33,717 nucleotides of DNA, taken from positions 1 through 33,717 of IMG/VR virus record IMGVR_UViG_3300027865_000635, one strand, 5' to 3'. The DNA is from a virus. Positions 1-6,444 of the stretch are shown here, one piece after another; the first letter of the stretch is position 1; each line of letters starts with the position of its first letter. Under the pieces are notes generated by a model, which had not been told where the DNA came from, searched no databases, and was given only the letters and a program-made list of their open reading frames with translations. Position numbers and translations under genes: made by a program.

Positions 1-112
1 GAGTAAATCATGAACAAGCCAGAATTACTCGACTACATGGAATCTAAGACGGCGTGCAGCCCTGCCATGGACTGGGTGAAAGACACAGAAGGCACGCCTC
101 AGGAACTATGGG
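1..112 (+). repeat. Leader repeat copy 1, exact match to 378-489
   Basis: Bases 1-112 are identical to 378-489. The repeat covers the ribosome-site region, the ATG and the first 34 codons of two neighbouring genes. A third, 33-base exact copy of its coding start lies at 938-970. The window begins exactly where the repeat begins, so the left edge may be an assembly breakpoint or an arbitrary cut of a circle. Confidence 0.95.
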
Positions 113-390
113 TCGCCCTGTGCTCCCCAGACGGCGGCGGCTACGGCTACGGCTACGACTACGGCAGCGGCTACGGCTACGGCTACGGCGACGGCTACGG
201 CAGAGGCGACGGCTACGGCTCCAGGTTCAAGATCGAATTCAGCGGCCAGTACGTGACCATAGGGTGCGAAACCATGCCGGCCGCCGAGTGGTTAAGCGGG
301 GCCGGACTTGAACTAGCGAAGGCCGAGGGGCTCTCAGGTCTCGAGATAGAAATCTACAGGGCAATTATTACGAAGGCGAGTAAATCATGA
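10..390 (+). CDS. Chimeric Gly/Tyr-repeat small phage protein
   Basis: A 126-residue protein of unknown function built from three modules. Residues 1-34 are identical to the start of the next gene. Residues 43-70 are a Gly-Tyr/Gly-Asp/Gly-Ser tract encoded by repeated GGCTAC-like hexamers. Residues 71-126 form a short folded-looking tail with an IGCET...W motif. Bases 216-291, coding the start of that tail, match 33625-33700 exactly. The gene therefore looks like a fusion of the 5' part of the Ala/Trp-rich gene at 387 with the 3' part of a Gly/Tyr gene like the one at 33491. Its stop overlaps the next start as ATGA, and its own ATG would overlap the stop of the gene crossing the window ends. 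From memory, Gly/Tyr tracts in front of such IGC...W tails recur in phage early regions, but no role is known to me. Confidence 0.8.
   Translation: MNKPELLDYMESKTACSPAMDWVKDTEGTPQELWVALCSPDGGGYGYGYDYGSGYGYGYGDGYGRGDGYGSRFKIEFSGQYVTIGCETMPAAEWLSGAGLELAKAEGLSGLEIEIYRAIITKASKS
216..291 (+). repeat. 76-base exact repeat of 33625-33700
   Basis: Partner of the repeat near the right end. It lies in the gene at 10, where the downstream part continues into a 30-residue helical tail not present in the right-end gene. Confidence 0.95.
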
Positions 391-489
391 ACAAGCCAGA
401 ATTACTCGACTACATGGAATCTAAGACGGCGTGCAGCCCTGCCATGGACTGGGTGAAAGACACAGAAGGCACGCCTCAGGAACTATGGG
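378..489 (+). repeat. Leader repeat copy 2
   Basis: Exact 112-base copy of 1-112 at an offset of 377 bases. It includes the short sequence before the ATG and codons 1-34 of the gene at 387. The lack of any substitution implies a recent duplication or ongoing gene conversion. Confidence 0.95.
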
Positions 490-941
490 ATCAATGTTCG
501 AAAGCCGACTGGTTGCTATGGCTAGCCGAAGAGGCAGGGGTAGAGCGTACGATCCTAGTACACTGTGCAAGTGATTGTGCAGAAAGGGCTTTACGCTTTG
601 TACCGGAAGAGGAAGATCGTCCTAGATTGGCGATAGAGGCAGCCAGGGCTTGGGCCAATGAACCTACGGAGGGAAATCGACTGGCTGCGCAGGCTGCTGG
701 GGATGCTGCTGGGGATGCTGGGGCTGCTTTGCGGGCTGCTGCGCGGGCTGCGTGGGCTGCGTGGGATGCTGCGGATGCTGCGTATGCTGCGGATGCTGCG
801 TGGGCTGCGTGGGCTGCTGCTGCGTGGGCTGCTGAGTGGGCTGCGGAGAATCTTGAACTATGCAAGCTTGTACGTAAAAGGGTTACCTGGGACATGGTAG
901 CGGCTGCGATAAAAACCCAGAAAGGGACTTACGGAAAATGA
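387..941 (+). CDS. Ala/Trp-rich putative immunity-like protein
   Basis: A 184-residue protein resembling the family annotated in phages and bacteria as 'putative immunity protein'. Family-like features are the DWLLWLAEEAG segment (41-51), a Cys/Ala helix with CASDCAERAL (60-69), EDRPRLAIEAARAWA (76-90), then a long Ala/Trp/Asp tract (100-153) and a CKLVRKRV segment (159-166) near the end. The Ala tract comes from GCTGCG(T/G)-type repeats and should form long helices. The full family architecture suggests that this gene is the original owner of the 34-residue leader, which was then copied into the gene at 10. It overlaps its neighbours by ATGA at both ends. The family name is from memory and does not prove an immunity role. 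Confidence 0.75.
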   Translation: MNKPELLDYMESKTACSPAMDWVKDTEGTPQELWDQCSKADWLLWLAEEAGVERTILVHCASDCAERALRFVPEEEDRPRLAIEAARAWANEPTEGNRLAAQAAGDAAGDAGAALRAAARAAWAAWDAADAAYAADAAWAAWAAAAWAAEWAAENLELCKLVRKRVTWDMVAAAIKTQKGTYGK

Positions 942-991
942 ACAAGCCAGAATTACTCGACTACATGGAACCCACAAGAGAGACACCATGA
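938..991 (+). other. 17-codon leader remnant ORF bridging to exonuclease gene
   Basis: ATG at 938 begins a third copy of the leader: 33 bases (938-970) are identical to the starts of the two preceding genes, and then the sequence diverges. The short frame ends at TGA 989-991. Both of its ends overlap neighbours as ATGA, with the stop of the Ala/Trp gene and with the start of the exonuclease-annealase gene. It may act only as a translational-coupling bridge left by recombination. I see no sign of a functional peptide. Confidence 0.5.
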
Positions 992-2418
992 AGGACGTAC
1001 TACTCGTAGACCTGTCGTCAATATTCCACCGTCACTGGCACGTGTCCAAGGACGAGCCCGTCAGTAGCGCCGCCAGCGGCACCTTGAAGGAGGTGCTCTC
1101 GTTGGTCTCCGAGTACGACCACGTAGGTATCTGCGGCGACTGGGGGCCGTATGACCGCAAGGAGATGTTCCCGGCGTACAAGCAACATCGTGATAAACCC
1201 GAGGCAGCCCTGATTGACCAGCTGAGGAAGACGCAGGAGAAACTCAAGGCGGAGGGGTTCACACTGTTGGCTAAAAAAGGGAAGGAGGCTGACGATATTA
1301 TCGCGACTATAGCCAATCAGCTGCAGGGCGAGTGCCGAGTCACCATAGCGTCTGGAGACAAGGACCTGATGCAGCTGATTGGCCCTAACGTGATAATGAG
1401 GAACAAGGGCGAACTGATTGATGTGGCCGTAGTCGAAGAGCGCTTCGGGGTATTGCCATCGCAGATGCTGGACTACCTCAGCCTTATGGGCGATTCGATC
1501 GATAATGTGCCCGGCGTGAAGGGCGTGGCCAAGAAGCACTCCCGTGAGCTGATTAGCAAGTACTCCGACATCGAAGGCGTGTTTCGCGCAGTAAAGGAGT
1601 GCCCCGAGGACTTCTTTCTCCAGACGGGTAAGCCGAGCAAGGTATTCGAGAACCTCGTAGCAGGGGAAGAGGCAGCGCGCATGGCGAAGGCGCTCATCTC
1701 GCTCCAGACTGAAGTAGACATCGATTACTCAAGTATCTTCGAGCCCAGAATGCCGGTGCCGATAGAGACTGGCGAAGGCATGAACCAGGACGCGAGGCTG
1801 GGCACGGCCGCGAGCGACGCCCCCCTTGTCGAAGCCGAAGTGGTGGAGCAGTCAGAGGCTGTAGTAGTGAGGCCCTCCAGGGTCGTGGATGTCGAGTACC
1901 GGAGGCAGCTTGAGCCGACATCAATGGCCGATGGCTCCAATAACGCGTGGGCGTTGGCCAATACGATATACGAGTCAAGGGTGTTTGCCGCGTGGCCGAA
2001 TCCAGGCGCCATCATCGCTGTACTCCTCAAGGGGCGGTGTATGGGGCTCGACAGCATCACCAGCATGCAGTCCTTCGACTGCCTCGACATCAAGGGGCGG
2101 CTAACAATCGCGCCCAAGGCCGTGACGCTGGCAGCAATAGTGAAGAGCTCGGAGCTATGCGAGTACTGGCAAGTGGTCGAGACCACTGAGTCCAAGTGTG
2201 TAATCGAAACGAAGCACGTCAAGGACAAGAAGCCGACCCTGTTTACTTATACACTCAAACAAGCCGAGCGTGCCGGTCTTACGGGAAAGGCGCAATGGAA
2301 AATGCGTCCAGACACTATGCTGCGCCACCGCTGCGCCTCAGAGTGTGCAAGGATGGTCTACCCCGAGCTGGTCATGGGAATCCACACATCCGAAGAGATG
2401 AGGGACGCTGAGTCATGA
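988..2418 (+). CDS. 5'-3' exonuclease (FEN type) fused to RecT-like annealase
   Basis: A 476-residue protein with two recognisable halves. Residues 1-255 are a Pol I/T5-type 5'-3' exonuclease: VDLSS with D8, a helical-arch region with D51, R57 and K58, then YKQHRDKP, KEADDII (E100, D102, D103), IASGDKDLMQL (D124, D126), and the LMGDSIDNVPGVKGV helix-hairpin region (D169, D172). Residues 256-318 are an acidic, low-complexity linker. Residues 320-473 match a RecT/Red-beta-like phage annealase family: WALANTIYESRVF, PGAIIAVLLKGRCMGLD, a DIKGRLTIAPKAV strand pair, a TYTLKQAERAGL helix, W437, PDTMLRHRCASECARM, and a GIHTSEE end. Inferred role: end resection and single-strand annealing in one chain, for phage recombination or concatemer formation. 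RusA and MazG lie downstream in the same operon. The exonuclease call is firm. The annealase call rests on motif memory but on many aligned positions. Confidence 0.88.
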   Translation: MKDVLLVDLSSIFHRHWHVSKDEPVSSAASGTLKEVLSLVSEYDHVGICGDWGPYDRKEMFPAYKQHRDKPEAALIDQLRKTQEKLKAEGFTLLAKKGKEADDIIATIANQLQGECRVTIASGDKDLMQLIGPNVIMRNKGELIDVAVVEERFGVLPSQMLDYLSLMGDSIDNVPGVKGVAKKHSRELISKYSDIEGVFRAVKECPEDFFLQTGKPSKVFENLVAGEEAARMAKALISLQTEVDIDYSSIFEPRMPVPIETGEGMNQDARLGTAASDAPLVEAEVVEQSEAVVVRPSRVVDVEYRRQLEPTSMADGSNNAWALANTIYESRVFAAWPNPGAIIAVLLKGRCMGLDSITSMQSFDCLDIKGRLTIAPKAVTLAAIVKSSELCEYWQVVETTESKCVIETKHVKDKKPTLFTYTLKQAERAGLTGKAQWKMRPDTMLRHRCASECARMVYPELVMGIHTSEEMRDAES

Positions 2419-2557
2419 GCAAGAAAACACCGCGACAATAATCCCGCTGAGCACCGAGGTCCCTGAACTGCGCCACCGGTGCGCGGCGGAGCTGGCGAGA
2501 ATGGACTACGCGGACGTAATCCTTGGGCTTCATTCGGCCGAGGAAATGGGCGACTAA
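2415..2557 (+). pseudogene. Orphan second copy of annealase C-terminal tail, frame-broken
   Basis: Bases 2468-2557 encode LRHRCAAELARM and GLHSAEEMGD, a diverged copy of the last 29 or so residues of the fusion protein (LRHRCASECARM, GIHTSEEMRD). Most differences are synonymous or conservative, so the frame was under protein-level selection. The frame has no start codon of its own. The coupled ATG at 2415 (ATGA overlap) reads eight codons and stops at 2439-2441. One extra A in the A-run at 2424-2427 would join it to the tail as a clean 47-codon ORF ending at TAA 2555. It could be a remnant of a replaced annealase end, a frameshifted product, or a base-calling error. Confidence 0.6.
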
Positions 2558-2580
2558 CACAACAACACATGGGAGAAGCT

Positions 2581-3039
2581 ATGAATATTGATGATTTGAC
2601 AATAGGCGAAGCACGGAAGCTGATCGAGATGTTCGGCAGTCCCGGATCTGCTGGTTATGATAACGGGATGATCGGGGAGTACGTGATTGTCAGATGCCGT
2701 GATGCCGGTGTCCACGCGGGAGTACTGGTGTCACACCACGGCCGAGAGTGCGTCCTCAAAGACTCTCGGCGGCTGTGGTACTGGAAGCCCGCGGCCGGGA
2801 AGAAATGCCTATCTGGCGTCGCCGTCGCAGGGCTTGACGCTAAGTCCAAGGTCGGAGCAGTGGTAAGCCGCCAACACCTGACGGAGAACTGCGAGATTAA
2901 TCTGTGCTCGGCCGCCGCGACGGCTACGGTAGCGGCAGCGGCTACGGTAGCGGCTGCGGCAGCGGCTACGGCGACGGCGACGGCAGCGGCTACGGCGACG
3001 GTTAACACAAGAGAGGACGCAATAAATGTCATGGCCTAA
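2581..3039 (+). CDS. DUF6948-like phage protein with Ala/Thr repeat tail
   Basis: A 152-residue protein of unknown function, starting at ATG 2581 after GGGAGAAGCT. The body recalls DUF6948-type phage proteins: LTIGEARKLIEMFG, IGEYVIVRCRDAGVHAG, SRRLWYWK, LSGVA..GL, SKVG and HLTENCEI. From about residue 110 it becomes pure Ala/Thr/Val. The same bases, read one frame back, encode a Gly/Tyr/Ser/Asp tract (codons 2919-3002) ending at TAA 3003-3005, like the tracts of the genes at 10 and 33491. So the repeat is either out of its usual frame here or reached by frameshifting. In the printed frame the gene overlaps the next start by 14 bases. In the other frame it would end 20 bases before it. Confidence 0.7.
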   Translation: MNIDDLTIGEARKLIEMFGSPGSAGYDNGMIGEYVIVRCRDAGVHAGVLVSHHGRECVLKDSRRLWYWKPAAGKKCLSGVAVAGLDAKSKVGAVVSRQHLTENCEINLCSAAATATVAAAATVAAAAAATATATAAATATVNTREDAINVMA

Positions 3040-3352
3040 TTTAGAACTGCATCATGGGCACAGGACACCCGTGACAGGGTGCAAGGCTTGTTACTGGGCA
3101 GGAAAGGAGGGCTGGGTCTGCGCTTGCGGGTGCGTAAACATCAAACATGATGTTCCCGCTGAAGATCTGGTAAAGGATGCTGCCTGCAGGAATTGCGGCA
3201 ACACCATTGCCGAGACCAGGCGGGCATGCAGGTGCGGGCATGCGAGGAACAAGCATAACGAAATGAGCGGCAAGTGCACCGGCAAGGATTGCAAGTGCGG
3301 TGAATTCGAGCATAAATCAATACCGAAAGCAAAAGGAGCGGTTCGCCTATGA
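3026..3352 (+). CDS. Cys-rich zinc-ribbon-like protein
   Basis: A 108-residue protein with at least four CxC or CxxC pairs: CKACYW, CACGC, CRNCGN, CRCGHARNKHNE and CTGKDCKCGEFE. The last two elements form a pattern (CxCGH...H...C..C.C..F) often seen in small phage and actinobacterial zinc-binding proteins. It is likely a metal-stabilised fold, with no catalytic signature and no function that I can name. AGAGG lies upstream of the ATG at 3026, and the stop overlaps the next gene by ATGA. Confidence 0.75.
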   Translation: MSWPNLELHHGHRTPVTGCKACYWAGKEGWVCACGCVNIKHDVPAEDLVKDAACRNCGNTIAETRRACRCGHARNKHNEMSGKCTGKDCKCGEFEHKSIPKAKGAVRL

Positions 3353-3681
3353 AGATGGATGAGTATCAAAGCCTGGCTGCGAGGACAGCGACAGCAAGCG
3401 GGGCGGTGGAGTTCGACACTGTAATCCTAGCCCTGGGGGTGGCGGGCGAGGCGGGTGAGGTGGCGGACATAGTGAAGAAAGCGTACGGCCATGGGCACGG
3501 CCTGGACGTGAACGATCTAGCGGCAGAGCTAGGCGACGTCCTGTGGTACGTGGCCACGCTGGCCGGATTGCACGATGTCAGCTTGTCGGATATCGCCGAG
3601 AAAAACATAGAGAAGCTGAGGCGGAGATACCCGGATGGGTTCTCTCGTGACGCCTCCGTTAACCGGGCTGATGATGAGTAG
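3349..3681 (+). CDS. MazG-like nucleotide pyrophosphohydrolase
   Basis: A 110-residue all-alpha NTP pyrophosphatase of the MazG-like superfamily. The two metal-binding EExxD-type elements are visible: GEAGEVADIVKKA (E34 and E37) and AAELGDVLWYVATLA (E60 and D63). The C-terminal NIEKLRRRYPDGF is also typical. Such enzymes hydrolyse (d)NTPs to NMP and pyrophosphate. Phage copies are thought to clean the nucleotide pool or lower ppGpp-type signals. AAGGAG precedes the start, and the ATGA overlap couples it to the Cys-rich gene. It has the length of a single-domain phage MazG. Confidence 0.88.
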   Translation: MKMDEYQSLAARTATASGAVEFDTVILALGVAGEAGEVADIVKKAYGHGHGLDVNDLAAELGDVLWYVATLAGLHDVSLSDIAEKNIEKLRRRYPDGFSRDASVNRADDE

Positions 3682-4186
3682 CAGAACCAAGGCGTGCCAT
3701 GGTGAAGGGGGCTTCGGGATGGTCCTCACGGGCAAGCCGCACGCGAAGGGGCGTCCAAGGTTCAGCAAGGCCACAGGGAAGCCATTCAAGGCCGAATCAA
3801 CCAGAGAGTTCGAGGCGATGCTCGCGGCTGAGATCAAATGTGCGTGGCCTCACCATGAGCCGCAGTGGAGCTGCCCCATGATCCTTGAAGTGGTAGCTAT
3901 ATTCGACAGGCCTAAGCGACTTCTCCGGAAAAAGGATACTGACGATATGATACCGCACACGGTGGTTCCTGACGCTTCCAATATACTGAAGAGCGTGGAA
4001 GATTCGCTCAACCTATCCGGTAAGATTTCGGATGATTCTGTCATATACTCATCGAGGTGCAGGAAGTTTTACGGAGAAAGGTACGACGAGGCGGGATGGG
4101 TGCAGGAGGCCCAGACCATGATCTGGCTCAGAAAGATAGGAGCCGGGCCGAAGTGCCCAATTGAAGGATGGCCTACGCTGCCATGA
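3671..4186 (+). CDS. RusA-like Holliday junction resolvase
   Basis: An endonuclease of the RusA family, about 171 residues if started at 3671 or 170 if started at 3674. Both ATGs overlap the end of MazG, and the frame is open back to 3635. Family signs are GKPHAKGRPRFSK near the start, the acidic metal-binding motif VPDASNILKSVEDSLN, and SDDSVIYSS for the third acidic residue, followed by a basic RCRKFYGE strand. It would resolve Holliday junctions made by the exonuclease-annealase upstream. The gene ends 14 bases inside the convergent amidase gene. Confidence 0.88.
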   Translation: MMSSRTKACHGEGGFGMVLTGKPHAKGRPRFSKATGKPFKAESTREFEAMLAAEIKCAWPHHEPQWSCPMILEVVAIFDRPKRLLRKKDTDDMIPHTVVPDASNILKSVEDSLNLSGKISDDSVIYSSRCRKFYGERYDEAGWVQEAQTMIWLRKIGAGPKCPIEGWPTLP

Positions 4187-4601
4187 TATGGCCATCAAGT
4201 GGTTTCATACCACCAGAAACCCATGCGCGAACGTCGAACCCTGGGCAGCTGGCCTTGTTGATCGGGTCTAGCTGGTAGTGGCCGACCACCTCTGGCTCTC
4301 CAAGTGTCACTAGCATCCTGCTAACTTCGTCCGCCACTGATTCCCATTGCTCAATCGTGAACTTAGTCATACCCATCAGGCACAGCCCAACGGAATCGCC
4401 GTTATGGCCCAACGCATGAGCCCCGGCCCTGTGGAGCGGCCTTCCAGGGGAAACGATGCCGCTGACCTCGAAAACCCGGTGGTACCCGTTCCCAGAAAAC
4501 CCGCGCTCCTTGTGCCACCTGTCAACATCCTCGGCGGTGTACAGGGCGGAGCCGTCAGGACTGGCGGAGTGATGTATGACTATGCGTCGAATCAGCCTCA
4601 T
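4173..4601 (-). CDS. N-acetylmuramoyl-L-alanine amidase, T7-lysozyme-like endolysin
   Basis: A 142-residue Amidase_2 enzyme that cuts the bond between muramic acid and the peptide stem of peptidoglycan. Compared with T7 lysozyme, the zinc ligands correspond to H10 (IHHSAS), H108 (VGHYQLDP) and C119 (ASCPGFD), with catalytic candidates Y40 (GNGYH) and K116. GAHALGHNGDSVGLCLMG is the conserved core strand. I chose ATG 4601, which overlaps the preceding stop as ATGA, over the longer frame from 4658, because the added residues are not family-like. No signal peptide is present, so release would need a holin. It is the last gene of the late - strand block. Confidence 0.9.
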   Translation of the reverse strand: MRLIRRIVIHHSASPDGSALYTAEDVDRWHKERGFSGNGYHRVFEVSGIVSPGRPLHRAGAHALGHNGDSVGLCLMGMTKFTIEQWESVADEVSRMLVTLGEPEVVGHYQLDPINKASCPGFDVRAWVSGGMKPLDGHIMAA

Positions 4602-5020
4602 GACTTGCCGTCGCGGGGCTGGGCGCTGGACTCGCCACCACGGCGGACTACCCACCATGTGTACCAGGCGCGAAACCAGCTCATACCATCGCCCCTGTTG
4701 ATCTTTCGCATAATAGCATCGGCGTGATGCCTCTGTGTCTTATAGTTAAGATACCGCATGCGCATGAGCTGATACAGAGCGTCATGGACGCAACTCCCGG
4801 GCATGAAGTGGTAGTCCGAGGCCAGCCAGCTCGCGCCATCCCAAGCGTAGCCCTTCTTTATCGTGAGTGTACCGTCCGTGTCTAGCTCGATGTGCTCAAC
4901 CTTACCGCCTGTACCACCGATAGGAAGGAGTTCTGTCAGCTTGCGTGGGAATACGTAATCCTCAGTCAGCTTGTATTTGTAGTAGTCGTGGTCAAATTTC
5001 TTCCAGCAAAAACCCATCAC
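4598..5020 (-). CDS. DUF1353 family protein in lysis cassette
   Basis: A 140-residue protein with the DUF1353 signature: KGYAWDGASW, followed by SCVHDALYQLMR and a downstream RHHADAIMRKI helix. An aromatic-rich C-terminal segment (SWFRAWYTWWVVRRGG) may contact membrane. DUF1353 genes often lie next to phage lysins or tail genes, but no activity is established to my knowledge. It is coupled by ATGA overlaps to the lipoprotein gene before it and the amidase after it, so a role in lysis or the cell envelope is a reasonable guess. Confidence 0.8.
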   Translation of the reverse strand: MMGFCWKKFDHDYYKYKLTEDYVFPRKLTELLPIGGTGGKVEHIELDTDGTLTIKKGYAWDGASWLASDYHFMPGSCVHDALYQLMRMRYLNYKTQRHHADAIMRKINRGDGMSWFRAWYTWWVVRRGGESSAQPRDGKS

Positions 5021-5469
5021 ATACCTCCGCAGGTTGATTTAGCAACATGCATCCTAAGTCGTTTTACGAGCCTGTGGTTCCAATACCGCAAGTCCTTGTG
5101 CTCATGATCGGCGACCCCGTCAGACGCTAGCTGAAAAAGATGCGTCAGTTCGTGGATGAGTTCCGATCTGGCCAGGCAGGAGCATGAGTTCCCGACCTCT
5201 ATGACTCTACCCAGGTTGCTAGTGGTATGAGTCATGCTCCCCTCGCCGCAGCCATCGACAAATCGGAACAGGGTCCTCGCGACGGCCATTGAGAACAGGT
5301 GTCGGTCGTAGCTGTTGAGAACAGCCTCGTAAGACAAAAGTACGGCAGCAAGCTCCTTGTCATCAATCGGAGAGGCTGCGTCGTCGACCATGACGCCAGC
5401 TATGGGGCTGAACCGGTAAGATGGAGCACACGCTGTGGTGGCTGCTAAGACCAGAGCCAGGCGTCTCAT
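5017..5469 (-). CDS. Putative secreted/lipoprotein zincin-like metallopeptidase
   Basis: A 150-residue exported protein. Residues 1-13 form a short hydrophobic signal ending before C14 (LAATTAC), a plausible but imperfect lipobox. The key motif is HELTHLFQ at 106-113, an HExxH zinc-binding site, followed by DHEHKD (H122 or H124 as the third ligand). The protein sits between a membrane protein and DUF1353/amidase, where phages of Gram-negative hosts often encode spanins. No canonical Rz/Rz1 pair is visible. A peptidase acting on envelope proteins at lysis is an inference. Loss of activity with retained motif is also possible. Confidence 0.65.
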   Translation of the reverse strand: MRRLALVLAATTACAPSYRFSPIAGVMVDDAASPIDDKELAAVLLSYEAVLNSYDRHLFSMAVARTLFRFVDGCGEGSMTHTTSNLGRVIEVGNSCSCLARSELIHELTHLFQLASDGVADHEHKDLRYWNHRLVKRLRMHVAKSTCGGM

Positions 5470-5828
5470 GATTTAACGAGCCCCTCTATTCTGGTGGATA
5501 TCTCGTTGCCCTTATTGGCAGCTATCTCTATGATCCTCACCCTCTCGTCGATTTTCCCATGGGCGTCTGCATTCTCGGTGCGCTGCTCCTTCAGCTCGGC
5601 CTTGATGGCCCGAAGTACCTCGATGTGTTCATGCTGGGCAGCTAGAGCTTTTTCCTTATGGGGTCTCGATAGGTGAGCCTTAAGGTACACCTTGGCGCCC
5701 TGTATGAGGCCGTATATCGCGCCCAGAACGGACGTTCCTACGGTGACAAGGGTTGAAGGCTCCGCGCCACCGCTGGCGTCAGAAGCCTGCGCCAGCAAAG
5801 ATGCGATAAGTATGTTCAGTGCCTCCAT
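5466..5828 (-). CDS. Membrane protein with C-terminal coiled coil (holin candidate)
   Basis: A 120-residue protein. Residues 2-17 are a weak hydrophobic signal or first membrane segment. Residues 27-48 (LVTVGTSVLGAIYGLIQGAKVYL) form a clear membrane helix, followed by a charged region that is probably coiled coil (EKALAAQHEHIEVLRAIKAEL) and a short tail. This shape fits several small phage holins with a cytoplasmic charged tail, and the gene heads the amidase cassette. AAGGAG lies well placed before the ATG. The holin label is an inference from topology and position only. Confidence 0.6.
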   Translation of the reverse strand: MEALNILIASLLAQASDASGGAEPSTLVTVGTSVLGAIYGLIQGAKVYLKAHLSRPHKEKALAAQHEHIEVLRAIKAELKEQRTENADAHGKIDERVRIIEIAANKGNEISTRIEGLVKS

Positions 5829-5855
5829 AAGCCCCGGTCTCCTTGTCTTGTGTTT

Positions 5856-5962
5856 TTAATCTATTACGAACTCCGCCGTATCAATGTCGCTTAAGTCTGT
5901 GGCGCCCTTTTTGATGACGAGGAAGGTGGTAAGGACGGTGGCATTGGGTCTAGCTGGGCCAT
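5856..5962 (-). pseudogene. Possible small ORF broken at a T5 run
   Basis: This gap between two genes holds a 23-codon frame from ATG 5962 to TAA 5891-5893, rich in Pro and Ser. One added base in the five-T run at 5908-5912 would extend it through KKGATDLSDIDTAEFVID to a stop at 5856-5858, a more protein-like ending. There is no strong ribosome site. It may be decayed coding sequence, a frameshifted product or chance. Confidence 0.3.
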
Positions 5963-5970
5963 GGCTTGCT

Positions 5971-6435
5971 CTACTTGTTCTCTTTGTACCCGGAAACGTG
6001 TGCCTTCATACTGACACCAGAGCGCCTGATGATCACACGATCAGCAACAATGCCAGAGGGTATCTCTGCCTCTATCTCCGACAGAAGCACCGCCGCGTCT
6101 CCCTCGGAGAGGAGGAATCCTGCCGTCCTGCCGTCGTAGCAATACACCCTGTCAGGAAAGTTTGAGGCGCGACCCTTTTCGCATACAATGTCATCGGCCG
6201 AGCCTGCCTGATCCATGGCGGACTCCATAGAGGTTTTCGAAGCCCCGGCCACATCGGCGACACCAGAATCCGGCACTATAGACTTAGTGCCTTCTGAGGT
6301 CTCTACGGTGTCAACAAGGCGCGACACCGACAGGCCGGCCAGGGCGATGCCAATGCCAATGACGGAAGCTGCGCCGAATGCGAGCTTGACCTTGGTTTTC
6401 TTGGTTTTCTTGACCTTCTTGAGTTTTTTACCCAT
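5971..6435 (-). CDS. Small single-pass membrane protein, unknown
   Basis: A 154-residue protein. The first 17 residues are strongly basic (KKLKKVKKTKKTKVK), followed by a membrane helix at about 18-36 (LAFGAASVIGIGIALAGLS), so the basic end should stay in the cytoplasm by the positive-inside rule. The rest would be periplasmic and holds two Cys (VCEKG, VYCYD) that could pair. No family is recognised. It lies between the fibre-like genes and the lysis group, with GAGAGTGAG before the start. Confidence 0.6.
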   Translation of the reverse strand: MGKKLKKVKKTKKTKVKLAFGAASVIGIGIALAGLSVSRLVDTVETSEGTKSIVPDSGVADVAGASKTSMESAMDQAGSADDIVCEKGRASNFPDRVYCYDGRTAGFLLSEGDAAVLLSEIEAEIPSGIVADRVIIRRSGVSMKAHVSGYKENK

Positions 6436-6444
6436 GACTCACTC

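Noticed and set aside
120-216. Repeats of GGCTAC as a possible CRISPR-like or iteron array
   Set aside because: The units are contiguous, imperfect hexamers without spacers, and encode an in-frame Gly/Tyr tract.
491-895. A 134-codon - strand frame rich in Ala and Ser
   Set aside because: It is antisense to the Ala/Trp repeat gene; the repeat itself keeps the opposite frame open.
4199-4213. GTGGT/ACCAC hairpin near the convergent RusA and amidase ends
   Set aside because: The stem is short, lies within the coding end of the amidase gene and has no T-run, so it is not supported as a terminator.
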